A DNA stretch of 64,000 nucleotides from Acidovorax radicis (lineage in GTDB: Bacteria; Pseudomonadota; Gammaproteobacteria; Burkholderiales; Burkholderiaceae_C): the NCBI RefSeq assembly GCF_020510705.1, contig NZ_CP075184.1:4538501-4602500 (forward strand). Reading direction: 5' to 3'. Below are positions 19,475 through 27,968 of this stretch, in pieces. The notes under the pieces were generated by a model. It was not told the origin of the DNA and did not search any database. It saw only the letters and a list, made by a program, of their open reading frames with translations. Positions within the stretch are counted from its first letter, which is position 1; every line of letters starts with the position of its first letter. Position numbers and translations under genes: made by a program.

Positions 19475-20920
19475 ATGCCAGACATCCTGTCCGCCCCATC
19501 CTCCGCGACCGCCGCCGGTGACAAGCTGCGCACCATCCGCAACCGCACGTTCGATGAAATCGCCGTGGGCGACAGCGCCAGCATTGAACGCACGCTGACC
19601 ACGCAGGACATTGAGCTCTTTGCCGTGCTCTCGGGCGACGTCAACCCGCAGCACCTGGACGCCGAATATGCCGCCTCCACGCGCTTTCACGGCGTCATTG
19701 CCCACGGCATGCTGGGCGGCGCGCTGATCTCGGCAGTGCTGGGCACCCGCCTGCCCGGCCCCGGCACCGTTTACCTGGGGCAGACGCTCAAGTTCCTGGC
19801 CCCGGTGCATGTGGGCGACACCTTGCGCATCAGCGTCACCGTGACCGCGCGCCACGAAGAGAAAAAACGCCTGACGCTGGCCTGCACCTGCATCAACCAG
19901 GACGGTGTCACCGCCATCAGCGGTGAGGCCGATGTATTGGCCCCGACCGAACACATCGAACGCCCCCGCACCACCTTGCCCGAGGTGCGCATGACGGTGG
20001 GTAACGACGGCCTGCAGCGGCTGCTCGACCATGTGCGCCCGCTCGGTGCGCTGCGGGTGGCGGTGGTGCACCCGTGTGATGCCCTCAGCCTTTCGGGCGC
20101 GCTGGATGCACGCGCCGCCGGCCTGATCGAGCCGGTGCTGGTGGTCCCGCGCGCGCGGCTGCTCGCCGTGGCGCAGGAAAACGGCCTGGACCTGGCGGGC
20201 ATTGCCATCGAAGACGTGCCCCACAGCCACGCTGCGGCCGCACGGGCCGTCGAGCTGGTGCTGGAGGGCCGGGTGCAGGCGCTGATGAAGGGCAGCCTGC
20301 ACACCGATGAACTCATGGCGGCCGTGGTCGCCAGCCAGGGCGGCCTGCGCACCAAGCGGCGCGTGAGCCACTGCTATGTGATGCAGACACCGGCCTACCC
20401 GCGCCCCTTCATCATCACCGACGCCGCCATCAACATCGCCCCCACGCTGCAGGACAAGGCGGACATCGTGCGCAATGCCATCGACCTGGCACATGCCATT
20501 GGCGTTGCCCAGCCGCGCGTGGCCATTCTGGCTGCCGTGGAAACCATCAACCCGCACATGCCCGCCACGATCGACGCCGCCGCGCTGTGCAAGATGGCCG
20601 ATCGGGGCCAGATCACCGGCGGGCTGCTCGACGGCCCGCTGGCCTTCGACAACGCCATCTCCATCGCCGCTGCGCGCACCAAGGGTATCGTCTCTGAAGT
20701 GGCGGGGCGCGCTGACATCCTGGTCGTGCCCGATCTTGAAAGCGGCAACATGCTGGCCAAGCAGCTCGAATACCTGGGTGACGCCGCCTGCGCCGGCATC
20801 GTGCTCGGTGCGCGCGTTCCCATCGTGCTGACCAGCCGTGCCGATTCGCGCGAAACGCGCATGGCATCGTGCGCCGTGGCCGTGTTGCTGGCCCGGCACT
20901 ACCAGAAGGCCCCGCTGTGA
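19475..20920 (+). CDS. MaoC hydratase fused to phosphate acetyl/butyryltransferase
   Basis: 481 residues in two parts. Residues about 20-155 form a MaoC-like (R)-enoyl-CoA hydratase: FDEIAVGDSASIERTLTTQD, then LSGDVNPQHLD and HGVIAHGMLGGALISAVLG, with the catalytic D and H. Residues about 170-475 form a phosphotransacetylase domain: VHPCDALSLSGALDA, ALMKGSLHTDELMAAV, SHCYVMQTPAYPRPFIITDA and GLLDGPLAFDNAIS. Together the halves can supply (R)-3-hydroxyacyl-CoA and swap acyl-CoA for acyl phosphate. CGGAG precedes the ATG. Its stop overlaps the ackA start (GTGA), and acetate kinase would draw ATP from the acyl phosphate. Confidence 0.93.
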   Translation: MPDILSAPSSATAAGDKLRTIRNRTFDEIAVGDSASIERTLTTQDIELFAVLSGDVNPQHLDAEYAASTRFHGVIAHGMLGGALISAVLGTRLPGPGTVYLGQTLKFLAPVHVGDTLRISVTVTARHEEKKRLTLACTCINQDGVTAISGEADVLAPTEHIERPRTTLPEVRMTVGNDGLQRLLDHVRPLGALRVAVVHPCDALSLSGALDARAAGLIEPVLVVPRARLLAVAQENGLDLAGIAIEDVPHSHAAAARAVELVLEGRVQALMKGSLHTDELMAAVVASQGGLRTKRRVSHCYVMQTPAYPRPFIITDAAINIAPTLQDKADIVRNAIDLAHAIGVAQPRVAILAAVETINPHMPATIDAAALCKMADRGQITGGLLDGPLAFDNAISIAAARTKGIVSEVAGRADILVVPDLESGNMLAKQLEYLGDAACAGIVLGARVPIVLTSRADSRETRMASCAVAVLLARHYQKAPL

Positions 20921-22113
20921 GCGCCCTGGTCCTGGTTCTCAACTGCGGCTCGTCGAGCATCAAGTTTGCGCTGTTTGAGACCCCCACGCAGCCCCTACAA
21001 CCCCTGGCGCGCAAGCCTTTGTGGAACGGCAAGGTGGACGGCATCACCAGCCCCACACCCACCTTTGGAGAGACCGGCGTGACGCCCGGCCCGGTGGCTC
21101 TGGACGCGGCGCTGCCCTACCACGCGGCGCTGCAGTACATCCGCATGCGCGTGATGGCACGCATGGCGCAGGGCGGCCACCACATCGCTGCGGTAGCGCA
21201 CCGCGTGGTGCATGGCGGCACCCAATACGCTGACCCGGTGCGTGTGGATGCCCACGTGCTGGCCGACCTCAAGACCTACATCCCCCTGGCGCCACTGCAC
21301 CAACCGTTTGCGCTGGAAGCCATCGAAGCACTGCTCACCACGCTGCCCGGCTTGCCGCAGGTGGCGTGTTTTGACACGGCTTTCCACCACACCCTGCCCG
21401 ACGTCGAGAAGATGCTGCCGCTGTCCTGGGACGCCTGGGAACGCGGCCTGCGCCGCTACGGCTTTCACGGCCTGTCGTACGAATTCATGTCCGTCGCGCT
21501 GGCCGAGCGCTATGGCGATGCTGCGCGCGGCCGAACCATCGTCGCCCACCTGGGCAGCGGTGCCAGCCTGTGTGCCATGCAGGGCTTGCACAGCATGGCC
21601 ACCACCATGGGTTTTTCGGCGCTCGACGGCCTGATGATGGGCACACGCTGCGGCGCCCTGGACCCCGGCGCCGTGCTGTACCTGATGGAGATCGAAAAAC
21701 TCTCGCTCGAAGACGTGGGCCACCTGCTGTACCACCAGTCGGGCCTGCTCGGGCTCTCGGGCGTCTCCTCCGACCCCCGGGTGCTGCTGGCACAAGAGGC
21801 CGGCCACGCGCGCGCCGAGGCCGCGCTGGCACTGTACGTACGCCGCATCGTGCGCGAGATCGGCGCCCTCGTGGCGGTGCTGGGTGGCCTGGACATGCTG
21901 GTGTTCACCGCCGGCATCGGCGAGCACAACACGGTGATCCGCACACGCATCTGCCAGGGATTGACTTACCTGGGTGTGGCGCTCGACGCGGATGCCAACG
22001 CACAAAATGCCCCCCTCATCTCCAGCCCCACCAGCCGCGTGCCCGTGGCGGTAGAGCCCACCAACGAGGAGTGGATTGCTGCCTGGCATGCCATGGCGCT
22101 CACGATGCCTTGA
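20917..22113 (+). CDS. ackA: Acetate kinase
   Basis: 398 residues from a GTG that overlaps the preceding stop; MSALVLVLNCGSSSIKF is the canonical start. It converts acetyl phosphate plus ADP to acetate plus ATP, reversibly. Other motifs: VAHRVVHGG, VACFDTAFH, YGFHGLSYEFMS, AHLGSGASLCAM, FSALDGLMMGTRCGALDPG and FTAGIGEHNTVIR. It is the last gene of the phaC operon by spacing (75 bp to the next gene). With the MaoC-PTA protein it links acyl-CoA overflow, PHA and substrate-level ATP formation. Confidence 0.96.
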   Translation: MSALVLVLNCGSSSIKFALFETPTQPLQPLARKPLWNGKVDGITSPTPTFGETGVTPGPVALDAALPYHAALQYIRMRVMARMAQGGHHIAAVAHRVVHGGTQYADPVRVDAHVLADLKTYIPLAPLHQPFALEAIEALLTTLPGLPQVACFDTAFHHTLPDVEKMLPLSWDAWERGLRRYGFHGLSYEFMSVALAERYGDAARGRTIVAHLGSGASLCAMQGLHSMATTMGFSALDGLMMGTRCGALDPGAVLYLMEIEKLSLEDVGHLLYHQSGLLGLSGVSSDPRVLLAQEAGHARAEAALALYVRRIVREIGALVAVLGGLDMLVFTAGIGEHNTVIRTRICQGLTYLGVALDADANAQNAPLISSPTSRVPVAVEPTNEEWIAAWHAMALTMP

Positions 22114-22187
22114 TCCAACCCCTATCAAACCTCCGCAGCTCGGTCACAATGACACGACCCCGATCCGGGGCAGGAGTCGGTCCCGCC

Positions 22188-22661
22188 ATGAGTTACCAAC
22201 ATATCCTCGTTGCCGTCGACGGCAGCCCCACCTCAGACCACGCCGTGGCCCAGGCCGCAGCGCTTGCCCGGGCCACCGGCGGCCGCATCCGCCTGCTGAA
22301 CGTGATGGACCCGCTGGCCCACATCAGCGGCTTCGAGCGCCCCGAGGTCTACAGCCAGGAAGTATTGCCCCGCCTCAGAAAAGCCGGTGAAGCCTTGCTG
22401 CAACAGGCGAGCGCGCGTGTGAAGCAAGAAGGGGTTGCGGTGGACACCGTGCTGATCGAAAACCTGAATGCGCGTGTCGCGCAGCTCGTGGTGGAGCACG
22501 CCAGCGCCTGGGGCGCCGACCTGATCGTGCTGGGCACGCATGGGCGCCGAGGGCTGGAGCGCGTGCTGATGGGCAGCGACGCAGAGCAGATCGCGCGCAC
22601 TTCGCCCGTGCCTGTGCTGCTGGTGCGCCTGCCCGCCGGTGCCGCTCCCCACATCGCCTGA
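22188..22661 (+). CDS. Universal stress protein (UspA family)
   Basis: 157 residues preceded by CAGGAG at 22171. MSYQHILVAVDGSPTSDHAV opens the fold; the nucleotide-binding pattern G-x2-G-x9-G-S is intact in GTHGRRGLERVLMGS, followed by EQIARTSPVPVLLVR, so it should bind ATP. Cytoplasmic. Such genes often travel with pta-ackA and PHA genes in clusters induced by low oxygen or starvation; no FNR box was seen here. Confidence 0.92.
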   Translation: MSYQHILVAVDGSPTSDHAVAQAAALARATGGRIRLLNVMDPLAHISGFERPEVYSQEVLPRLRKAGEALLQQASARVKQEGVAVDTVLIENLNARVAQLVVEHASAWGADLIVLGTHGRRGLERVLMGSDAEQIARTSPVPVLLVRLPAGAAPHIA

Positions 22662-22949
22662 GCACACCCCGTTTGCGGTTGCTCCGTGGCGTCTGCGGGG
22701 CCCGCAAGCCTTTGGATTGCGGAGCATGAGGCCCTGGGTATAGGCTTTGTGGGCAACGACGGGGCCCGCCCCCGACGTGGCGCCCGCGTTACCCCACCGC
22801 AGTGGCCCGAACGGTGCGCCTGGCTCATCGGACTCACCTAGCGCACCGCGCAATTCGCTCCTGCCCAAGAGCTGCCCGGCGCACGGTGATGTCGACCGGC
22901 TGCTAGCATCGCAAACCATTCCCTTCGTCCACCCCGCCCGAGGAGCATC

Positions 22950-24644
22950 GTGACCCACCCGCCTATTGCCTTGCGCCTTTTTCGGCCTCTGGGCCATGCC
23001 AGTCTTGCAGGGCTTGCCATGCTGTGCAACGCAACCACTTCGGTGTGGGCACAGGACACCTCCCGCGCCTCGGGCGACGCCTCGCGCATTGCCCGCGTCA
23101 CCGTCTACCCCGGCAGTGCAACGGTGGAGCGTGTGGCCAAAGTGCCTGCCGGCGCGCGCAACCTCACGCTGACCTGCCTGCCCGCGTCGCTGGATGTGCA
23201 AAGCCTGCAAATCGACGCTGACGCCGCCGTGCGGGTCGGCGAGTTCAACGTGTTGACCGAAGACCGCGATGTGGTGACGGCCTGCGCCAGCCCGCTCGAT
23301 GGCCGCATCCGCGAGCTGGAGGACCAGATCGCCGGGGTAAAGGCCGAGGCCTCGGCCTTGCAGCTGGTGGACAGCTATCTGCGCAGCGTGGCCAACACCA
23401 ATACCAACCCCGGCGAAGACGCCACCCATGGCCGCGTAACCGGCACGACACCCGCGCAGATCACGGCAACGGCCGATGTGCTGCGCAAATCCGGGCAGGA
23501 CGCTTTCAACCGCACGCACCAGCTCAAGCGCAAACAAGAGGCGCTGGAGCTGTCGCTCAAACCCCTGGTGGCCGAACGCGACCGCGTGGCCAGCCTGCGC
23601 GCGCGGGTGGTGTCGGTCACCATCCACCTGGCCGCTGAGCGCGAGGCCGAGCTGCGGCTGTCCTACCAGGTGCGCGGCCCCGGCTGGCAGCCCACCTATC
23701 GCGCCACACTGGATGCCACCAAATCCACCGTGCTGATCGAACGCCAGGCGCTGGTGGCACAAAACAGTGGCGAGGACTGGGGCAACGTGCAGCTCACGCT
23801 CTCCACCGGCCAGCCGGGCCGCGCCACGCAAGGGCAACTACCGCGCCCGTGGTGGCTGAATGTGGCGCCGCCGCCGCAAACCGCTGGCGCACTGGCACCG
23901 GCCATGGCGATGGCGCCCGCACCAGCGCCCACCATCGCCACGCTGTCCCGGTCACGCAATGCAGCCGAAGAAGCCATGCCCACATTCGACGTCAGCGCCC
24001 TCGACAAAGGCTTCGCCACCGAGTTCGCCGTGCCCCAGCGCATCACCGTGCCCTCCAGCGGCCAGCGTGTGACGCTGGCGCTGGGCAACCACAGCACGCC
24101 CGCCACGCTGATCACCCGCACAGCGCCCGCCATGGAAGAGGCCGCGTATCTGGTCGCCCACATCGCCCAGCCGCCCGGTGTATGGCCTGCGGGGACTGCA
24201 GGCCTGTACCGCGACGGCGCCTTCGTCGGCAGCGGGCGCATTGACTTTGGTACACCCAGTGCGGGCGCACCCGCAGGCAGCACCAGCCTGTCGTTTGGCC
24301 GCGATGAGCTGGTCACCGTACGGGCCGAACCTGTCCAGGATTTGACCGGCAGCACCGGCTTTACCGGCTCGCGCACCGAGCGCAAAACGCGCCGCAGCTA
24401 CAGCGTGGAAAACCGCCACAAGACCGCTATCACGCTGCAGGTGCTGCACGCCGCCCCGGTGTCGCGCAACGAAAAGATCGAGGTCGAATCCCGCTACCAG
24501 CCCCAGCCGACCGACATGGCCTGGAACCGCAGCCCCGGCACCGTGGCCTGGCAGCAGCCGCTGGCCGCAGGCGCCACGGCGCAGTTCAGCGCAGAGCACA
24601 CCATCCGTTACCCCAAAGACATTGAGCTGCTGGAAAGAAGATGA
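22950..24644 (+). CDS. MuiA-like DUF4139 protein
   Basis: 564 residues, GTG start with AGGAG 9 bp upstream. A signal peptide ends near ...TSVWAQ (residue 35). The N-terminal DUF4140 part (IARVTVYPGSATVERVAKVP) leads into a coiled coil (RIRELEDQIAGVKAEASALQ) and a C-terminal DUF4139 beta domain (LSYQVRGPGWQPTYRATLDA, AQNSGEDWGNVQLTLSTGQP, RYPKDIELLERR). The family was named for mucoidy inhibition; the function is not known. An Ala/Pro-rich linker separates conserved blocks. The 288 bp before it hold no credible gene. Confidence 0.85.
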   Translation: MTHPPIALRLFRPLGHASLAGLAMLCNATTSVWAQDTSRASGDASRIARVTVYPGSATVERVAKVPAGARNLTLTCLPASLDVQSLQIDADAAVRVGEFNVLTEDRDVVTACASPLDGRIRELEDQIAGVKAEASALQLVDSYLRSVANTNTNPGEDATHGRVTGTTPAQITATADVLRKSGQDAFNRTHQLKRKQEALELSLKPLVAERDRVASLRARVVSVTIHLAAEREAELRLSYQVRGPGWQPTYRATLDATKSTVLIERQALVAQNSGEDWGNVQLTLSTGQPGRATQGQLPRPWWLNVAPPPQTAGALAPAMAMAPAPAPTIATLSRSRNAAEEAMPTFDVSALDKGFATEFAVPQRITVPSSGQRVTLALGNHSTPATLITRTAPAMEEAAYLVAHIAQPPGVWPAGTAGLYRDGAFVGSGRIDFGTPSAGAPAGSTSLSFGRDELVTVRAEPVQDLTGSTGFTGSRTERKTRRSYSVENRHKTAITLQVLHAAPVSRNEKIEVESRYQPQPTDMAWNRSPGTVAWQQPLAAGATAQFSAEHTIRYPKDIELLERR

Positions 24645-24787
24645 AGCACCCCCTGAGGCGCTTCGCGCCTTCACCCCTCTCTCGCTGCGCGGGAGGGGGA
24701 CGCACCCGGTGGCCTGGCACAGCCAGTTCCACGGGTGCACTGGTATGGGCTGCGTCAGTTTCATAGGGCGCGCCGTTGATCGTAGAT

Positions 24788-25318
24788 ATGACACCCAATC
24801 CTCCTTTCGCCCCCTCTTCAGCCCCTCGCCGCCCTACGGTGGCTTTCATGCTCTCGCACCCGGCCCATTTCATCGCACTGGGTTTTGGCGCCGGCCTGGC
24901 GCCCAAGGCGCCGGGCACGGTCGGCACGCTGTGGGCATGGCTGGCTTACCTCGTGCTGCAGCAGTGGCTTGCCCCGGGCCCCATGGGCTGGCTGATTGTG
25001 GCCAGCACCGTGGTGGGCTGGTGGGCCTGCACCACCACGGCGCTCCATCTGCGCGTGGCCGACCCTGGCGCCGTCGTGTGGGACGAAGTGGTGGCTTTCT
25101 GGCTCGTGCTGTGGCTGGCCATGCCCATGGGCTTCTGGGGCCAGCTCACGGCGTTCGCACTGTTCCGCTTTTTTGATGCGGCCAAGCCCGGCCCCGTGGG
25201 CTGGGCCGACAGCCTGTTCAAGGGCTTTGGCTGGCGCGGGGGCTGGGGTATCTTGTGGGACGACTTTGTGGCAGCCTTTTGCACGTTGCTGGTCGTTGCA
25301 CTGTGGAGATTTCTATGA
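24788..25318 (+). CDS. pgpA: Phosphatidylglycerophosphatase A
   Basis: 176 residues from the ATG at 24788 (a TTG at 24776 is possible). It dephosphorylates phosphatidylglycerol phosphate in the inner membrane. GFGAGLAPKAPGTVGTLWA is the hallmark N-terminal motif, with WDEVVAFWLVLWL and FRFFDAAKPGPVGWADSLFK GGWGILWDDFVAA blocks carrying the acidic and basic catalytic residues; four membrane segments. Its TGA overlaps the pncC ATG. In related genomes it normally follows thiL. Confidence 0.95.
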   Translation: MTPNPPFAPSSAPRRPTVAFMLSHPAHFIALGFGAGLAPKAPGTVGTLWAWLAYLVLQQWLAPGPMGWLIVASTVVGWWACTTTALHLRVADPGAVVWDEVVAFWLVLWLAMPMGFWGQLTAFALFRFFDAAKPGPVGWADSLFKGFGWRGGWGILWDDFVAAFCTLLVVALWRFL

Positions 25319-25842
25319 CAATCACCTCGCTATCAAATAAAGAGCTACTAGCGCTTGATACATCAGCGCCAGATGCCAATTTGACTCAAATTTCTCTGCT
25401 ACTGCTGAAACAGCGGCACCAGCTGGCCACGGCCGAGAGTTGCACCGGCGGGATGATCGCTGCGGCCTGCACCGACCTCTCGGGTGCCAGCGACTGGTTC
25501 GAGCGCGGATTTGTCACCTACTCCAACGCCGCCAAAACCGACATGCTCGGCATGCCCGCCGCCCTGATCGAACAGGACGGCGCCGTGAGCGAGGCCGTGG
25601 CCCGCGCCATGGCCGATGGGGCGCTTGCCCACTCCCGCGCACAGGTCAGCCTGGCCGTGACCGGCGTGGCGGGCCCTACCGGCGGTAGCGACGCCAAACC
25701 CGTGGGCACCGTGTGGTTCGCCTGGTGCGTGAACGGCGAAACCCACAGTGAGATGCAGCACTTTGCGGGCGACCGCGCCGCCGTTCGCGCGGCCACGGTG
25801 CGCTACGCGCTGCAGCGCCTGCTCGGCTTCCTCCTCGGCTGA
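25315..25842 (+). CDS. pncC: Nicotinamide-nucleotide amidohydrolase (CinA C-terminal family)
   Basis: 175 residues. It deamidates NMN to nicotinate mononucleotide in pyridine nucleotide recycling. TAESCTGGMIAAACTDLSG, FVTYSNAAKTDMLGM and VTGVAGPTGGSDAKPVGTVW are the conserved blocks. The first ATG overlaps the pgpA stop. Residues about 6-26 are translated from a copy of the palindromic repeat, so the N-terminus is MTITS, then repeat sequence, then the conserved LLLLKQRHQLATAESCTGG. The inserted part precedes the catalytic core and is probably tolerated as a longer N-terminal tail. Confidence 0.93.
   Translation: MTITSLSNKELLALDTSAPDANLTQISLLLLKQRHQLATAESCTGGMIAAACTDLSGASDWFERGFVTYSNAAKTDMLGMPAALIEQDGAVSEAVARAMADGALAHSRAQVSLAVTGVAGPTGGSDAKPVGTVWFAWCVNGETHSEMQHFAGDRAAVRAATVRYALQRLLGFLLG
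25330..25394 (+). repeat. Palindromic element copy 2, inside pncC
   Basis: CTATCAAATAAAGAGCTACT then AGCGCTTGATACATCAGCGC and the GCCAATTTGACTCAAATTT side. It is oriented with the gene and open in frame, but in a different phase from the copies in thiL, the rlmL-like gene and rpoN; it encodes LSNKELLALDTSAPDANLTQ. Confidence 0.85.
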
Positions 25843-25924
25843 ACACGGCCTTGGCAACCGATGGGGTGGGCGTTGCAGCCCTGCCGCGCACCTCACCCCA
25901 CCCCACCAACCCACCCCTTACGCC

Positions 25925-26827
25925 ATGACAACCCCTGCCTGGTTTGAAGGTTTCACCACCCACCGCATTGCCACCACGGGCGCCGATATTTTTGTGCGCA
26001 CAGGCGGCACGGTAGGCGCCCCGCCGCTGTTGCTGCTGCACGGCTTCCCCCAAACCCATGCGCTGTGGCACCGCGTGGCACAGCAGCTGGCGCACGACTA
26101 CTTTTTGGTGCTGCCCGACCTGCGCGGCTATGGCGACTCATCCCACGCGCCCGGCCAACCCGACCACAGCAACTACAGCAAACGCGCCATGGCGCTGGAC
26201 ATGGCCGAGGTGATGACCGCGCTGGGCCACGACCACTTCTTTCTGTGCGGCCACGACCGGGGCGGCCGCGTGGCGCACCGCCTGGCGCTGGACCACGCGG
26301 CGCGCGTGCGCAAGCTGTGCGTGATCGACATCGCCCCGACGCTCGACATGTACGCCCGCACCGACATGGACTTTGCGCGCGCCTACTACCACTGGTTCCA
26401 CCTGATCCAGCCCGCCCCGCTGCCCGAGACCATGATCGGCGGCAACGCCCGCGCCTACCTGCACGCCAAGCTGGGCGGCTGGGGCAGCGCGGGCCTGGCC
26501 CACATCGAGCCCCAGGCCCTGGCCGACTACGAACGCTGCTTTTGCACGCCCGAGGCCATCCACACCGCATGCGAGGACTACCGCGCCAGCGCAGGCATCG
26601 ACCTGGAGCATGACCGCGAAAGCCGCGCGCGCGGCGAGAAGATCGCGTGCGACACGCTGGTGATCTGGGGCGAACACGGCGTAGTTCACCGCCTGTTCGA
26701 TCCGCTGGCGCTATGGCAGGCGCAATGCGCGGGCGTGGTGACGGGCCAGGCTGTGCCCGCAGGCCACTTTATCCCCGAGCAACTGCCTGAAGCCACGGCC
26801 CACGCGCTGCGCGCCTTCATGCGCTGA
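25925..26827 (+). CDS. Alpha/beta hydrolase resembling fluoroacetate dehalogenase
   Basis: 300 residues. HGFPQTHALWHRV, LPDLRGYGDS and the nucleophile turn CGHDRGGRVAHR (Asp111) define a haloalkanoate-dehalogenase-type hydrolase. Residues known in the Rhodopseudomonas fluoroacetate dehalogenase (Asp110, Arg111, Arg114, His155, Trp156, Tyr219, His280 there) line up as Asp111, Arg112, Arg115, His156, Trp157, Tyr219 (CEDYR) and His281 (GHFIPE). Arg112 and Arg115 bind the carboxylate; His156, Trp157 and Tyr219 hold the halide. Haloacetate dehalogenase activity is therefore plausible, but relatives also act as epoxide or ester hydrolases. Confidence 0.8.
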   Translation: MTTPAWFEGFTTHRIATTGADIFVRTGGTVGAPPLLLLHGFPQTHALWHRVAQQLAHDYFLVLPDLRGYGDSSHAPGQPDHSNYSKRAMALDMAEVMTALGHDHFFLCGHDRGGRVAHRLALDHAARVRKLCVIDIAPTLDMYARTDMDFARAYYHWFHLIQPAPLPETMIGGNARAYLHAKLGGWGSAGLAHIEPQALADYERCFCTPEAIHTACEDYRASAGIDLEHDRESRARGEKIACDTLVIWGEHGVVHRLFDPLALWQAQCAGVVTGQAVPAGHFIPEQLPEATAHALRAFMR

Positions 26828-26880
26828 CACCCTGCTCCATCCCGCATCTTTGTTTTTTCACCCAGCCGGAAGCCTTCTTC

Positions 26881-27369
26881 ATGCACCCCAACGCCCAGAC
26901 CCTGCAACGCTTCTACACCGCCTTCGCACAGCTCGACCACGCCACCATGGCCGCCTGCTACGCGCCCAACGCCACCTTTGACGACGAAGCCTTCTCGCTC
27001 AAGGGCCGCGACCAGATCGGCGGCATGTGGCGCATGCTGTGCACCGCCACCAAAAAGCCAGGTGCCGCCGAGCACTGGAAGCTCGCGTTCAGCGGCATCG
27101 ACGCCGACGGCACGGGTGGCAAGGTGCACTGGGAGGCCGACTACCTCTTCAGCGCCACGGGGCGCAAGGTGCACAACATCATCGACGGCACGTTCACCTT
27201 CACGCCCGACGGGCTGATTGCCACGCACCGCGACCGCTTCAACTTCTGGAGCTGGTCACGCCAGGCGCTGGGCCTGCCGGGCATGCTGCTGGGCTGGTCG
27301 CCCTCGCTCAAGCGCAAGGTGCGGAGTACGGCGGCGGGGAACTTGAAGAAGTTTTTGGCGCAGGGGTGA
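26881..27369 (+). CDS. NTF2/SnoaL-like protein
   Basis: 162 residues: LQRFYTAFAQLDHATMAACY with APNATFDDEAFSLKGRDQIG, then HWEADYLFSATGRKVHNIID and an unusual C-terminal tail LGLPGMLLGWSPSLKRKVRS. The fold is the cone-shaped NTF2/SnoaL type used by small isomerases, hydrolases and ligand binders; no catalytic role can be assigned. It follows the hydrolase by 53 bp and is probably in the same transcript. A broken second copy lies at 29403-29505. Confidence 0.82.
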   Translation: MHPNAQTLQRFYTAFAQLDHATMAACYAPNATFDDEAFSLKGRDQIGGMWRMLCTATKKPGAAEHWKLAFSGIDADGTGGKVHWEADYLFSATGRKVHNIIDGTFTFTPDGLIATHRDRFNFWSWSRQALGLPGMLLGWSPSLKRKVRSTAAGNLKKFLAQG

Positions 27370-27455
27370 GAGGTGGTGTTGCGGTGACGCGGATCGCTCA
27401 GCGCATTGGGAATTACGGCTCTCGGCGGCAGATTCAACCGGACATTGGATGCACC

Positions 27456-27866
27456 ATGACCATTGAGCACAAATTTGGATGGGGTCCAAAGACAATGCCT
27501 CGACCGAGCAAGTCTGAAATGAATCGTTTGGCTGGGATGGTTAGCCGTGGCGAGCTGCACCCCGTTCTCAATCACACGAAGTGGGCGGAACTTCGCGCCG
27601 AGATGCTTGCGGCGCCTTCCGAGCAGCATCCCCAATTTCGTGCTCGCAGCGTGTTCGCACCACCTGACTTCTGCACCGATTGGGATGGGGAGTTTTATTA
27701 CCACGTCCACCCGGTCGCAGACTTGGAGTGGATGGAACTGCAAGCCACCTCTACGGATTGGCTCCATGGAATTCTCCGGCGTCATAGCATCCCCTACTCG
27801 ATAGAAGATGACGTCGTGCGGGTGTGGGGCTACACCCACCCCGGACCGCAGCCAGTGTGGCAGTGA
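27456..27866 (+). CDS. Small protein resembling DUF6678
   Basis: 136 residues. NHTKWAELRAEMLA, FRARSVFAPP, DWDGEFYYHVHPVADLEWMEL, RRHSIPYSIEDDVVRVWGY resemble, from memory, the DUF6678 family (HTKW near the N-terminus, WDG-W-YH in the middle, a closing GY motif). Function unknown; such proteins are often found in accessory loci. GC content and codon use are lower than in neighbouring genes, and it opens the low-GC island between the intact and broken NTF2-like genes. Confidence 0.6.
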   Translation: MTIEHKFGWGPKTMPRPSKSEMNRLAGMVSRGELHPVLNHTKWAELRAEMLAAPSEQHPQFRARSVFAPPDFCTDWDGEFYYHVHPVADLEWMELQATSTDWLHGILRRHSIPYSIEDDVVRVWGYTHPGPQPVWQ

Positions 27867-27968
27867 GCGGCCAGAAGCGGTCCATATACACACGACTCTG
27901 GTTTTCCGTCATTCCATCGAACTGCACACGGCGGCTTCTGAACTTCAACGACAAGTATCACTAATCAA

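Noticed and set aside
14910..20899. Long minus-strand frames opposite the ABC exporter and MaoC-PTA genes
   Set aside because: Their sequences are complementary shadows rich in His, Gln and Gly, with no domain motif, and they oppose well-conserved genes.
22120..22150. FNR-like box between ackA and usp
   Set aside because: TTGAT and ATCAA are present but 9 bp apart, whereas the FNR/ANR site needs 4 bp.
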